NCBI RefSeq assembly: GCF_900199545.1
Contig: NZ_LT962671.1
Location: forward strand, 414,355 to 478,354
Direction: 5' to 3'
Length of the DNA stretch: 64,000 nt
Source: Raoultibacter massiliensis
Lineage (GTDB): Bacteria; Actinomycetota; Coriobacteriia; Coriobacteriales; Eggerthellaceae
Positions 47,544-56,147 of the stretch are shown piece after piece. Positions within the stretch are counted from its first letter, which is position 1. Each line of letters starts with the position of its first letter. The notes beneath the pieces were generated by a model. The model made no database searches. It worked only from the letters and a program-made list of their open reading frames with translations, and was not told the DNA's origin. The position numbers and the translations under genes are program-made.

Positions 47544-47674
47544 CTGATCGGTTTTTCGCTAACCTTGCTTCGCTGCTGAATCGTCGTCGGCATGTCCCTG
47601 TCGCTTGCAAATGACGACCCGCATCCCGATCGCGTGGGTTGTCGTGCATCTATATCGGTAAGAATTTGGAAAGG

Positions 47675-47680
47675 TATAAT
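47675..47680 (+). promoter_or_regulatory. Candidate -10 box for the dmsA-like operon
   Basis: A perfect TATAAT 115 bases before the start codon, in an AT-rich stretch. No good -35 is seen, which would suit an activator-dependent promoter. Confidence 0.4.
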
Positions 47681-47794
47681 TAAGGAATTCTCAATGACGA
47701 AAAAATAGCCATTAATCTTTGCAGCTCGTAATCTCATTGTAGGCGCAGGAATGCGCCGCTCCTAGGGGGAAGACACGCATGGTAAGGAGGACCA

Positions 47795-50458
47795 ATGACG
47801 AGCTATCTTGAAAAGGTTCGGCAATCGTCGGAGTTGAGCCGAAGGAGTTTCCTGAAGGCAAGCGCGGCGGCCACGGCGGCTTTGGCTGTTTCGGGGGGAT
47901 TGGCGGGATGCTCTCCGAATAAAGTCGAACCCGTTGAAGAAGCTGAGGCGGTCGCGCGAGACATCGTGACCGGAGAATGGAAGACGGCAGCCTGCTGGCA
48001 TAATTGCGGCGGCCGATGCCTCAACAAGGTTTTGGTCAAAGACGGCATTGTCGTGCGCCAGAAGACGGATGATACGCACGAGGACACGTTGGAGCATCCT
48101 CAGATACGCGGGTGCCTCAGAGGGAGAAGCCAGCGGCAGCAAGTTTTTGGAGCCGATCGTATCAAATACCCTCTCAAGAGAAAGCATTGGGAGCCTGGCG
48201 GCGGTCAAAAAGAGCTCCGCGGTTGCGATGAGTGGGAGCGCATTTCGTGGGATGAAGCGCTTGATTACGTAGCTGCTGAACTGAAGAAGGCATACGAGAA
48301 CTACGGCCCGACGGGGGTCTATTACGTCGGATGGCCGTTGGGATACGGTCTGAGGATTGCTGCGGCACTCGGGGGAGCCGTGCGGTGCGTCAACTCATCG
48401 TCGTACGGCACGTTTAACTTCTATTACCGAAGCATCGGGTTGCCGTACGTAGGGGTGGGGCCTGGCACCTATTGGTGCGAAAGTGCAAACGATCGCCTCG
48501 ATCTCGTCAATTCGGACACGATCGTTTTCTACGGATGCAATCCCGCATGGGCCTCTGCCGGCAATCATTGCAGCTATTTTTGGCGAGCTAAGGAAGCGGG
48601 AACCGATTTCGTTTACGTTGGCCCGAGCTACAACCCATCGGCTTCGCTGTTCGAGGCGAAGTGGATTCGCGTGCGGCCGGGAACCGATATAGCATTCCTG
48701 TTGTCGGTTGCCTATACGATGATCGCCGAAGATGAGCAAAAAGAGCTTATCGACTGGGATTTTCTCTCGAAGTACACGGTTGGATTTACCAGCGATACCA
48801 TGCCTGCCGACGCTACGACGGACGAGAACTTTCACGACTACGTTTTGGGCAATTACGATGGGGTTCCCAAAACTCCTGAGTGGGCGACAACCATTTGCGG
48901 TACGCCGGTTGAAGACATCGTCTGGTTTGCCGAGACCATCGGCAAGAAGAATAAGGTAGCTATTCTGCATAGCTTTGCCGCAGCGAGAAACAAGGGGGCG
49001 GAAGACTTTCCTCAAATGCTCATGACCATTGGCGCCATGGGCGGTCATATGGGAAAATCAGGTCATTCGTGCGGATCGGCTTTTCACTCGACTGCCGGCG
49101 CTGGCGGGCCCTCCCTTGTAACGGTTGGGGGATCGGGACTCGATATCGCTTTTGGAGAGCTGAACTACCAGGTCCCCGATCCTGAGCGCTGGAAGGCCGT
49201 TCTGGATGGCAAGTTCGTCGACATAGGCGCCGGCATCGACTTTGCCCCGTTTCCCGAGGCGGTTGAGCGGGAGGTCGATATCCATGTGATCATGGTCGAT
49301 GACGTATCGAATTTCCTGCAGAGCAGCCTTGACATCATGGCTGGAATCAAAGCGTTCAGGAAGGTCGATTTCGCATACTGCCAAGCGTATACCCTGACAA
49401 CGTCGGCGAAATACTGCGACATTATTCTGCCTGCCTGCACGCAGTGGGAGAAGACATCCGCGTTCTGCTATCTGAACCTATCGAGTCGCGAGTACCAGAT
49501 ATACCCTTCGCAAATTACCGAACCGCTTTTCGAATCTCGGACCGATTACGATATAGCATGCGGAATCGCGGAGAGAATGGGACTCGATCCCAAGCAGGTA
49601 ATCCCCTTAGACGACAAGCAGCAGTATTTCAACGCGATCGCAACTTCCGTAACAACGGAGGACGACGGCATCACCAGCTCCAAGCTTGCAACCATCACCC
49701 AAGACGATATCGATGAGTGGGGTGTCGAGGGAGAGCCCCAAGAGGGGAAAATCGGTATCGGCGAGTTGATGGAAAAGGGAATCTATCAGGTTGAACGCGC
49801 GGAAAACGACAAACACTACTACATCGCGTACAAGGACTTCATCGATGACCCCGAAAACAATCCTCGTCCTTCGGCAAGCGGGAAGTTCGAGATATACAGC
49901 CAGTCGAAGCTTGCCAACATCGTTGCCGCTTCGCGGGGCAATACTGATGCGAAGCCCTATCCGACATATCGGGTTCCCGTGCAGGGGTACGAAACCACGT
50001 TCAGCGACTGGGACAATCAGGTTAAGGGCGACCTCCCGTACCTGTTTTTCACTCCTCATTACCTTCGCCGTGCGCACACGACCCTCAACAATGTGCCATG
50101 GTTGCGCGAGGCATTCGAAAACCCCGTGTTCATCAACTCATCCGACGCTGCCGAGAAAGGCATCGAGACCGGTGATACGGTTTTGATTTGGAATGATTTC
50201 GGCAAGGTTTTGCGCAGAGCGAGTGTTTTGGAGACGATAATGCCCGGGGTTATAGCGCTGCCCCATGGATCCTGGGTTGATGTGGACGAGGAGACGGGGA
50301 TAGACCATGGCGGTGCGGAAAACGTATTGTCGGGCGGCATTTCGAGCGATAGCTTTGTTTCCGGATACAACAATTACAACGTGAATTTTGAGAAATACGA
50401 CGGTGATCCGCTTGAGCCCGACGCCCTATGGCCTCAGCGTATCATCGATGCGGAATAG
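47795..50458 (+). CDS. Exported DmsA-like molybdopterin oxidoreductase catalytic subunit
   Basis: An 887-residue protein with a Tat signal (SRRSFLK, 15-21), a hydrophobic stretch, and LAGC (36-39), a possible lipobox that could tether it to the membrane at Cys39. The [4Fe-4S] motif is Cys67-x3-Cys71-x3-Cys75-x31-Cys107, followed by CLRGR and EWERISWDEA. The C-terminal dinucleotide domain follows PSASGKFEIYSQ. It acts outside the cytoplasmic membrane as a terminal reductase; DMSO, TMAO or another organic acceptor is possible. AAGGAGG precedes the ATG. Nine bases separate it from the Fe-S gene. Confidence 0.88.
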   Translation: MTSYLEKVRQSSELSRRSFLKASAAATAALAVSGGLAGCSPNKVEPVEEAEAVARDIVTGEWKTAACWHNCGGRCLNKVLVKDGIVVRQKTDDTHEDTLEHPQIRGCLRGRSQRQQVFGADRIKYPLKRKHWEPGGGQKELRGCDEWERISWDEALDYVAAELKKAYENYGPTGVYYVGWPLGYGLRIAAALGGAVRCVNSSSYGTFNFYYRSIGLPYVGVGPGTYWCESANDRLDLVNSDTIVFYGCNPAWASAGNHCSYFWRAKEAGTDFVYVGPSYNPSASLFEAKWIRVRPGTDIAFLLSVAYTMIAEDEQKELIDWDFLSKYTVGFTSDTMPADATTDENFHDYVLGNYDGVPKTPEWATTICGTPVEDIVWFAETIGKKNKVAILHSFAAARNKGAEDFPQMLMTIGAMGGHMGKSGHSCGSAFHSTAGAGGPSLVTVGGSGLDIAFGELNYQVPDPERWKAVLDGKFVDIGAGIDFAPFPEAVEREVDIHVIMVDDVSNFLQSSLDIMAGIKAFRKVDFAYCQAYTLTTSAKYCDIILPACTQWEKTSAFCYLNLSSREYQIYPSQITEPLFESRTDYDIACGIAERMGLDPKQVIPLDDKQQYFNAIATSVTTEDDGITSSKLATITQDDIDEWGVEGEPQEGKIGIGELMEKGIYQVERAENDKHYYIAYKDFIDDPENNPRPSASGKFEIYSQSKLANIVAASRGNTDAKPYPTYRVPVQGYETTFSDWDNQVKGDLPYLFFTPHYLRRAHTTLNNVPWLREAFENPVFINSSDAAEKGIETGDTVLIWNDFGKVLRRASVLETIMPGVIALPHGSWVDVDEETGIDHGGAENVLSGGISSDSFVSGYNNYNVNFEKYDGDPLEPDALWPQRIIDAE

Positions 50459-50467
50459 GGGGAACAT

Positions 50468-51046
50468 ATGACTCGTCAGGGTTTCTATTTCGACAATCGC
50501 AGATGCGTCGGATGCCGTACCTGCCAAGTTGCGTGCAAAGACAAAAACGATCTTGCCGTCGGCATTCTGTTTCGCCGCGTTGACTCGTATCAGGTGGGAA
50601 CGTACCCGGATGCGATGCTCTACCACTACGCCTCCACCTGCAACCATTGCGAGGCGCCTGAGTGCGTTGCGGTTTGCCCGAATCAAGCTATGTACGTTGA
50701 TGAAGAGGACGGAACCGTTCAGCATGATGACAGCAAGTGCATTGGCTGCCAATACTGCGTAAACGCGTGTCCGTATGGCGTTCCTCAGTATCTTGAGGAC
50801 GTGCAGCTGACCCATAAATGCAATGCCTGCATCGAGCTTCGATCCAATGGGGAGCAACCCGCCTGCGTTGCAGCATGCCCGATGCGCGCGCTTGAGTTTG
50901 GGCCGATCGACGAGTTGCGTGCCGCTCATCCCGATGCGGTTGATGAAATCGCCGTTCTTCCCGATTCGGACAAGACGCATCCCTCTTTGGCGATAATGCC
51001 GAAAGGCGCTGCACTCGAGGCCGATCCGGTGGCGGTCATACTGTAG
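50468..51046 (+). CDS. DmsB-like four-cluster Fe-S subunit
   Basis: A 192-residue protein with four ferredoxin motifs: CVGCRTCQVAC, CNHCEAPECVAVCP, CIGCQYCVNACP, and CNAC with CVAACP. This is the complete DmsB set of four [4Fe-4S] clusters. It has no signal, so would be exported with the Tat-bearing partner. In E. coli the next gene is the membrane anchor dmsC; here it is a chaperone. Confidence 0.92.
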   Translation: MTRQGFYFDNRRCVGCRTCQVACKDKNDLAVGILFRRVDSYQVGTYPDAMLYHYASTCNHCEAPECVAVCPNQAMYVDEEDGTVQHDDSKCIGCQYCVNACPYGVPQYLEDVQLTHKCNACIELRSNGEQPACVAACPMRALEFGPIDELRAAHPDAVDEIAVLPDSDKTHPSLAIMPKGAALEADPVAVIL

Positions 51047-51102
51047 CCGAGCAACCATAGCCGCGGCTGGGAAAGCAGCCGCGGCTTTCGTGAGGAGGGA
51101 AA

Positions 51103-51831
51103 ATGGCAAACGATAAAGGATCGTCATGCTGCGCGCCCGACACGGAAGAATCTGTTTCAACGCTTGACTCCGATGTAAGAATACTGCTTGCAAACAGGGT
51201 TTTTCTATACCATTGCCTATCGAGGGCGTTCGTTTTCGAGCCGGACGGAACCCTTCTCGATGCCGTTTCGGATAACGTTGTCTTAAAGGAGGCGTGCTCG
51301 CTGCTTGACGGGGATGGCGATTGCGGCGTTGAGCTTTGGGGATTGATAAGCGATGCCGCCCGGGCTCGGGGGACGCTCGATGAGCTGTGCGGCGAATACA
51401 CCCGATTGTTCATCGGTCCGAACACGCCTCCCGTTCCTCCGTGGGAGTCGGTTTTCGTTTCAAAAGAGGGGCTCCTGTTTCAGGAAAGCACCCTTGCCGT
51501 TCGCGAGGCGTACCGCTCCCAAGGATTTCGTGCGGCTGGTTACCCGCATGAGCCGGATGATCATCTGGCAACCGAGTTGAGCTTCATGGCTGCCCTGTCC
51601 GAGCGTACGGTGCAGGCTTTCGAGGAAGGGGACGTCGATCGATGCAAGGAGCTTCTTTCGTCTCAGGCCGACTTCCTGCAAAGCCATCTGCTCGTCTGGA
51701 TTCGCGAATTTTCCGATCGCATGAACGAGGTTGATGGTATAAGCTCTTTCTATCCCTCGTTCGCGTCGCTTGCCGCCCTGGTGTGCGAACGCGATGCCGA
51801 GGTTATCGGGGAGCTGTTTGCCGAACTGTAG
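51103..51831 (+). CDS. TorD/DmsD-family chaperone for the DmsA-like enzyme
   Basis: A 242-residue helical protein. Features of the family: LCGEYTRLFIGPNTPPVPPWESVF (core split here; EYTRLF then P-rich segment then ESV) at about 88-112, followed by PHEPDDHLATELSFMAAL. It would proofread the Tat signal and insert the Mo cofactor. GAGGAGG precedes the ATG, 56 bases after the Fe-S gene. It is far from the TorD-like protein at 4766-5500 in sequence. Confidence 0.9.
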   Translation: MANDKGSSCCAPDTEESVSTLDSDVRILLANRVFLYHCLSRAFVFEPDGTLLDAVSDNVVLKEACSLLDGDGDCGVELWGLISDAARARGTLDELCGEYTRLFIGPNTPPVPPWESVFVSKEGLLFQESTLAVREAYRSQGFRAAGYPHEPDDHLATELSFMAALSERTVQAFEEGDVDRCKELLSSQADFLQSHLLVWIREFSDRMNEVDGISSFYPSFASLAALVCERDAEVIGELFAEL

Positions 51832-51840
51832 TGGGGGATC

Positions 51841-53520
51841 ATGGGCAACGTCACGCTGAAAACGAAGTTCGTCGTGCTGATATCGGCGCTGATCGCGGCG
51901 TCTCTGCTTGCAAACCTTGCGTGGACGTCGGTGAACAAGCGTGCGCAGATGGAAAACGAGCTGCGGGAAAAGGGCGAAGTGCTCGCTCAGCAAATGGATG
52001 CCATGTGGGAATTCATGGCCTCGAACCAGGATCGCCTCGAGCAGATATCCTACACGGAAGACGGAATTTACCAGGGACTCCACTGTGCGATCGTGGGTCG
52101 CAGCATTGGGCTTTTGTTCACGTCGCAATCGGAGTACGAAACGCGTTTCGTGAACTTCGATCCGCGCAATGCCGCCGATGCGCCCGACGAATTCGAGGCG
52201 GCCGCGCTCAACGCGTTCAAAGAAGAAGGCCTTGCCGAATACTACGAGGTAACCGAATACGAAGGCGAAGAGGTGTTTCGCTATCTGGCTCCCATGACGA
52301 TCGAAGAGAACTGCCTCGATTGCCATGGTGAGCCCAAAGGCGAGATCGATGTGACCGGATTTCCGAAGGAAGGCTGGTCGATCGGGGATAACGGCGGTGC
52401 CATCAGCATCATCATGCCGCTTGACGTGTATCGGGAAAACGAGCAATCCGCTATCGTGCAAGATGTCATCTTCTTCGGCGGTATGCTCGCGTTCTGCCTC
52501 GTCGTCGTGTATGTTGCGCTCGGGTATCTCGTCACGCGGCCGCTGAATAAAATCCAGGCCGGCGTGGAACAGATTCAAACGGGAAACCTTGACGTCGAAC
52601 TTGCCTACACCGAATCGTCGCGCGAGATGAACACGCTGACGGCTGATTTCAACCAGATGGCAGAGGAGCTTTCGGCGATTTACGGCAATCTCGAAACGCA
52701 GGTCGAAGACCGTACAGCGCAGCTTGCTCGCGCAAACGACGTTCTCGAGCGTCAGCGTGCGCAACTCGAAGATGCTAACGATCGCCTGCGCGACGAGAAT
52801 CGGTACAAATCGGATTTTTTGGCGATAATGAGCCATGAGCTGCGCACCCCGCTCACCTCCATCATCGCGTTCGCGGAAATGCTGAACAAAGAGAGCGATC
52901 CGAAAAACGAGAAGGAAGCCGAAACGCGCCGCGAGATCGAGGCTAACAGCCGGGCGCTCTTGTTCATGATCAACGACATTTTGGAAATGAGCCGTTTGGA
53001 TGCGGGCAGGATAGAGATGAATGTGGAAACGGTTGATTTGGGGGATATCGCCGGGCTGGTGCAGTCGGTCGTGCAACCGCTGGCCAAGCAAAACGGCATC
53101 GAGTTCACGTGTGAAATCGATGCCGACGTGCCGCTTGTGGAAGCGGATTTCGAGAAGCTTCGCCATGTACTCGAAAACCTTGCGGGCAATGCGGTGAAGT
53201 TCACGCCGGAAGGCGGCTCTGTGCGGTTGGCCATCAGCTATCATCCCGAATGCGGGGAAGTGTGGCTCAGGGTTGCCGACACGGGCATCGGCATTGCGAA
53301 AAAAGACCAGCAGCGCGTGTTCGAGCGATTCGTGCAAGTCGACTCCTCGGCCTCGCGCAAGTACAGCGGCACGGGTCTCGGGCTGGCGTTGGCCAAGGAG
53401 TACACCGAAATGCACAACGGCAGCATATCGGTGGAGAGCGTGCTCGGCAAAGGCAGCGTTTTCACCGTGCGCATACCGGCGAAACGCAGTGCTTCCGATG
53501 ATGAGGGAGATGGAGAATAA
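51841..53520 (+). CDS. Sensor histidine kinase with haem-binding DUF3365-like periplasmic domain
   Basis: A 559-residue protein: membrane segment 1 (about 10-28), extracytoplasmic domain (about 30-205) with NCLDCHGEP giving Cys158-x2-Cys161-His162, a c-type haem motif as in DUF3365/Tll0287-like domains, membrane segment 2 (about 207-230), HAMP, a short coiled coil, SHELRTPLTS (phosphorylated His) and ATPase motifs NAVKFT, DTGIGI and GTGLGLAL. It starts nine bases after the chaperone gene and overlaps the response regulator by one base. It probably senses redox state or a haem ligand and controls the dms-like genes. Confidence 0.9.
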   Translation: MGNVTLKTKFVVLISALIAASLLANLAWTSVNKRAQMENELREKGEVLAQQMDAMWEFMASNQDRLEQISYTEDGIYQGLHCAIVGRSIGLLFTSQSEYETRFVNFDPRNAADAPDEFEAAALNAFKEEGLAEYYEVTEYEGEEVFRYLAPMTIEENCLDCHGEPKGEIDVTGFPKEGWSIGDNGGAISIIMPLDVYRENEQSAIVQDVIFFGGMLAFCLVVVYVALGYLVTRPLNKIQAGVEQIQTGNLDVELAYTESSREMNTLTADFNQMAEELSAIYGNLETQVEDRTAQLARANDVLERQRAQLEDANDRLRDENRYKSDFLAIMSHELRTPLTSIIAFAEMLNKESDPKNEKEAETRREIEANSRALLFMINDILEMSRLDAGRIEMNVETVDLGDIAGLVQSVVQPLAKQNGIEFTCEIDADVPLVEADFEKLRHVLENLAGNAVKFTPEGGSVRLAISYHPECGEVWLRVADTGIGIAKKDQQRVFERFVQVDSSASRKYSGTGLGLALAKEYTEMHNGSISVESVLGKGSVFTVRIPAKRSASDDEGDGE

Positions 53521-54230
53521 TGGATCCGGCAAAGGTGATGCTCATCGATGACGACGAGAGCCTTCATGTGCTCGTCAGGCGTTTGGCCGAGGATGCAGGA
53601 TATGCGTTCTGCTCGGCCTACGGGGGAGATGAGGGGCTCAAGGTTCTTGCGACGGAGAAGCCCGATCTTCTTTTGCTCGATGTGATGATGCCGGGAACGA
53701 ACGGGTTCGACGTGTGCCGGAAGATGCGCGAAGACGGTCGGCGCATCCCCATCATCTTCCTTTCCGCAAAAGGGGATATCGTCGACAAGAGCATCGGCTT
53801 CAAGGCGGGCGGCGACGACTACGTGGTGAAGCCGTTCAGTTCCGACGAGCTTCTGCTGCGCATGGAGGCGCATCTGCGGCGCCACAAATCGGATCTCGCT
53901 TTCGCAAAGGCCATCACGCGCGAAGGGAGCAATGCCACCGGCGACATCGAGGTGTGCTTCAATCAGTACGAGGTGCGGCTGCGCGGCCAGAAGGTCGATT
54001 TGACTGCGAAGGAGTTCGAAATCCTCGCGCTTCTGGCTGCAAGCCCCGGCCAGGTGTTTACCCGCGCCCAGATATACGAGCATATCTGGGGAGGGGAAAG
54101 CGATGTCGATGAGAGCAGCATCACGGTGTTCATCCGCAAGATCCGAGAGAAGATCGAGGACAACCCTTCGCAGCCCAAGTACCTGCTTACCGTATGGCGC
54201 GTGGGATACAAGTTCGCCGAACGCGTATAG
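53520..54230 (+). CDS. OmpR-family response regulator
   Basis: A 236-residue protein: receiver domain with DDDE (9-12), LLLDVMMPG carrying the phosphoacceptor Asp, and KPF; then a winged-helix DNA-binding domain (YEHIWGG, SSITVFIRKIREK, YLLTVWRVGYKF). The ATG overlaps the kinase stop (TAATG), showing tight coupling. Likely targets are the adjacent dms-like genes. Confidence 0.93.
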   Translation: MDPAKVMLIDDDESLHVLVRRLAEDAGYAFCSAYGGDEGLKVLATEKPDLLLLDVMMPGTNGFDVCRKMREDGRRIPIIFLSAKGDIVDKSIGFKAGGDDYVVKPFSSDELLLRMEAHLRRHKSDLAFAKAITREGSNATGDIEVCFNQYEVRLRGQKVDLTAKEFEILALLAASPGQVFTRAQIYEHIWGGESDVDESSITVFIRKIREKIEDNPSQPKYLLTVWRVGYKFAERV

Positions 54231-54321
54231 CATTTGCGCGAAAGCCGCTTCCCCCAGCGCTGCCTGCGTCCTTTCGGATACAAATCTGCAACATTATCCG
54301 ATCTTACCCCTGAGGGAATCT

Positions 54322-54350
54322 TGACGGTTGGAGCTCGGTACAATAGAGTT
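54322..54350 (+). promoter_or_regulatory. Sigma70-type promoter for the PAS-GGDEF-EAL gene
   Basis: TTGACG, 17-base spacer, TAGAGT, 45 bases before the GTG start. Confidence 0.55.
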
Positions 54351-54394
54351 ATCAAAACATTACTAAAAAGATCATCGGACGGGGTGCGAACCGG

Positions 54395-56062
54395 GTGAAC
54401 ACGAAAGAAGCGCTACAGTCGTTCGACCTTGATCCGCGCTTGTTTTACGACGCCGTGGCGTTCAGCACCGACGACTACCTGTACGTTATCGACATGAAGA
54501 CCGATCGGGCGCTCATCTCGGATAACATGTATGCGGATTTCGATCTGCCCGACTGTTTGTTCGAAGGCCTCATCCCGTTGTGGCGCCCGCTCATCGCCGA
54601 GCGGGATCGGCAGAGCTTCGATGAATCCATCGATGCCATGCTTGCCGGCGTGACCGATGTCCACGATATCGAATACCAGGTAAAAAACCGCAAGGGGGAG
54701 TACGTCTGGGTCGTGTGCCGCGGGCTTATGCGCAGGGACGAAGACGGTCTTCCGAAGATGTTCGCCGGCGTCGTTACGAACCTTGAGCGCAAGGGCAAGA
54801 TCGATCCGACAACGGGTTTGTTCATGCACGATAAATGCTTGCAGGTTCTCGATAGGATGCTTTTGAACGACCGTGCGGAAGGCGGTGTTCTGCTGCTCGG
54901 CCTCGATGACTTCTCGCGCGTCAATTCTTTGAACGATCATGCTTTCGGCAACGTTGTCCTTCGCGTTTTCGCGCAGAGCATCCAGCGCATGCTGCCCGAC
55001 GACGCTTCGATCTTTCGCTTCGACGGCGATGAGTTCGCCATCGTTTTAGATGGGGCCGACAAATCTGATATGAAGGATCTGTATCGCGCTATCCACGCTT
55101 TTGCCAACCGCCAGCAGAATATCGACGGCATCGTCTACTTCTGCACGGTTTCGGGCGGTATCGCGATGGCGGGCGAAGGCGCATCGAACGGGTCCGATCT
55201 GACCAAAAACGCCAAAAGCGCGCTTGAGGAAAGCAAGCATCGGGGAAAGAACACCATGACGTTCTTCTCTCCCGACATGACCGAGTCTAAGCTGAGACGG
55301 CTTGAACTCAGCGATCGGCTGCAAGCTTCCGTCCTCAACGGCATGCGCGGCTTTTCGGTTCATTACCAGCCGCTCGTCAACGCGGATACGATGCGCATCG
55401 GAGGCGCCGAGGCGCTGCTTCGGTGGGATGCGGGGGATCTCGGTCCGGTGGGCCCCGACGAGTTCGTTCCCGTTTTGGAGTCATACGGGCTCATCAGCCA
55501 GGTAGGCCGGTGGGTTCTTGATCAGGCGCTTGTCCGATGCGCCGAATGGAGTGGCTCTCATCCTGGTTTCGTCATGAACGTCAACATCTCGTATCTGCAG
55601 CTCTTCGAGCCCGATTTCATCGGTTTCGTTCAGGATGCGCTTGCTCGGACGGGAGTCGATCCGTCCCAGCTTGTTCTCGAGATGACGGAAAGCTACTTTG
55701 TGACGGATCTCGATGCGCTCAAGACGGTCTTCAGCCGGTTGCGCGATCTTGGAATCCGTCTTGCCATGGATGATTTCGGAACGGGGTATTCGTCGCTTGG
55801 AATGCTTTCGCAATCTCCTGCAGACATCGTGAAGATCGATCGCGCCTTCATCAAGAACATCGATGCGGAGGCGTTCAACCGCTCGTTCATCGATGCCGTC
55901 ATCGATCTGTGCCACAGCGTGGGCATCGAAGTGACGGTTGAAGGCGTCGAAGAGGCTCCCGAGCTCGACACCGTGCGCACCATCGGCGCCGACTGCATTC
56001 AGGGGTTTCTCGTATCGAAGCCGGTTACGGCCGATGATTTCGAAAAGCGGTTTCTGGCGTAG
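54395..56062 (+). CDS. PAS-GGDEF-EAL protein, probable c-di-GMP phosphodiesterase
   Basis: A 555-residue cytoplasmic protein: a PAS-like sensor (about 20-130, ending YVWVVCRGLMRRDEDG), a GGDEF domain (about 138-295) whose site reads DGDEF rather than GGDEF, and an EAL domain (about 310-550) with GGAEALLRWD, EMTESY and MDDFGTGYSS intact. Cyclase activity is doubtful and phosphodiesterase activity likely. The start is GTG at 54395 with only a weak GGGG ribosome site. Confidence 0.88.
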   Translation: MNTKEALQSFDLDPRLFYDAVAFSTDDYLYVIDMKTDRALISDNMYADFDLPDCLFEGLIPLWRPLIAERDRQSFDESIDAMLAGVTDVHDIEYQVKNRKGEYVWVVCRGLMRRDEDGLPKMFAGVVTNLERKGKIDPTTGLFMHDKCLQVLDRMLLNDRAEGGVLLLGLDDFSRVNSLNDHAFGNVVLRVFAQSIQRMLPDDASIFRFDGDEFAIVLDGADKSDMKDLYRAIHAFANRQQNIDGIVYFCTVSGGIAMAGEGASNGSDLTKNAKSALEESKHRGKNTMTFFSPDMTESKLRRLELSDRLQASVLNGMRGFSVHYQPLVNADTMRIGGAEALLRWDAGDLGPVGPDEFVPVLESYGLISQVGRWVLDQALVRCAEWSGSHPGFVMNVNISYLQLFEPDFIGFVQDALARTGVDPSQLVLEMTESYFVTDLDALKTVFSRLRDLGIRLAMDDFGTGYSSLGMLSQSPADIVKIDRAFIKNIDAEAFNRSFIDAVIDLCHSVGIEVTVEGVEEAPELDTVRTIGADCIQGFLVSKPVTADDFEKRFLA

Positions 56063-56147
56063 CCGCGGTGCGCGAACGAAGCGGCTTGCGGGCGGGCCGA
56101 GCGGATTTGGGGTTTGCGAGCGCGCCGTGCGGGCTGCGCCGATCCTG

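Larger units (their letters stand above)
47236..47794. other. Gene-free region between hppA and dmsA-like gene
   Basis: About 560 bases, holding the inverted-repeat element at 47364-47543 and an AT-rich promoter zone at 47640-47720. No credible gene. Confidence 0.55.
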
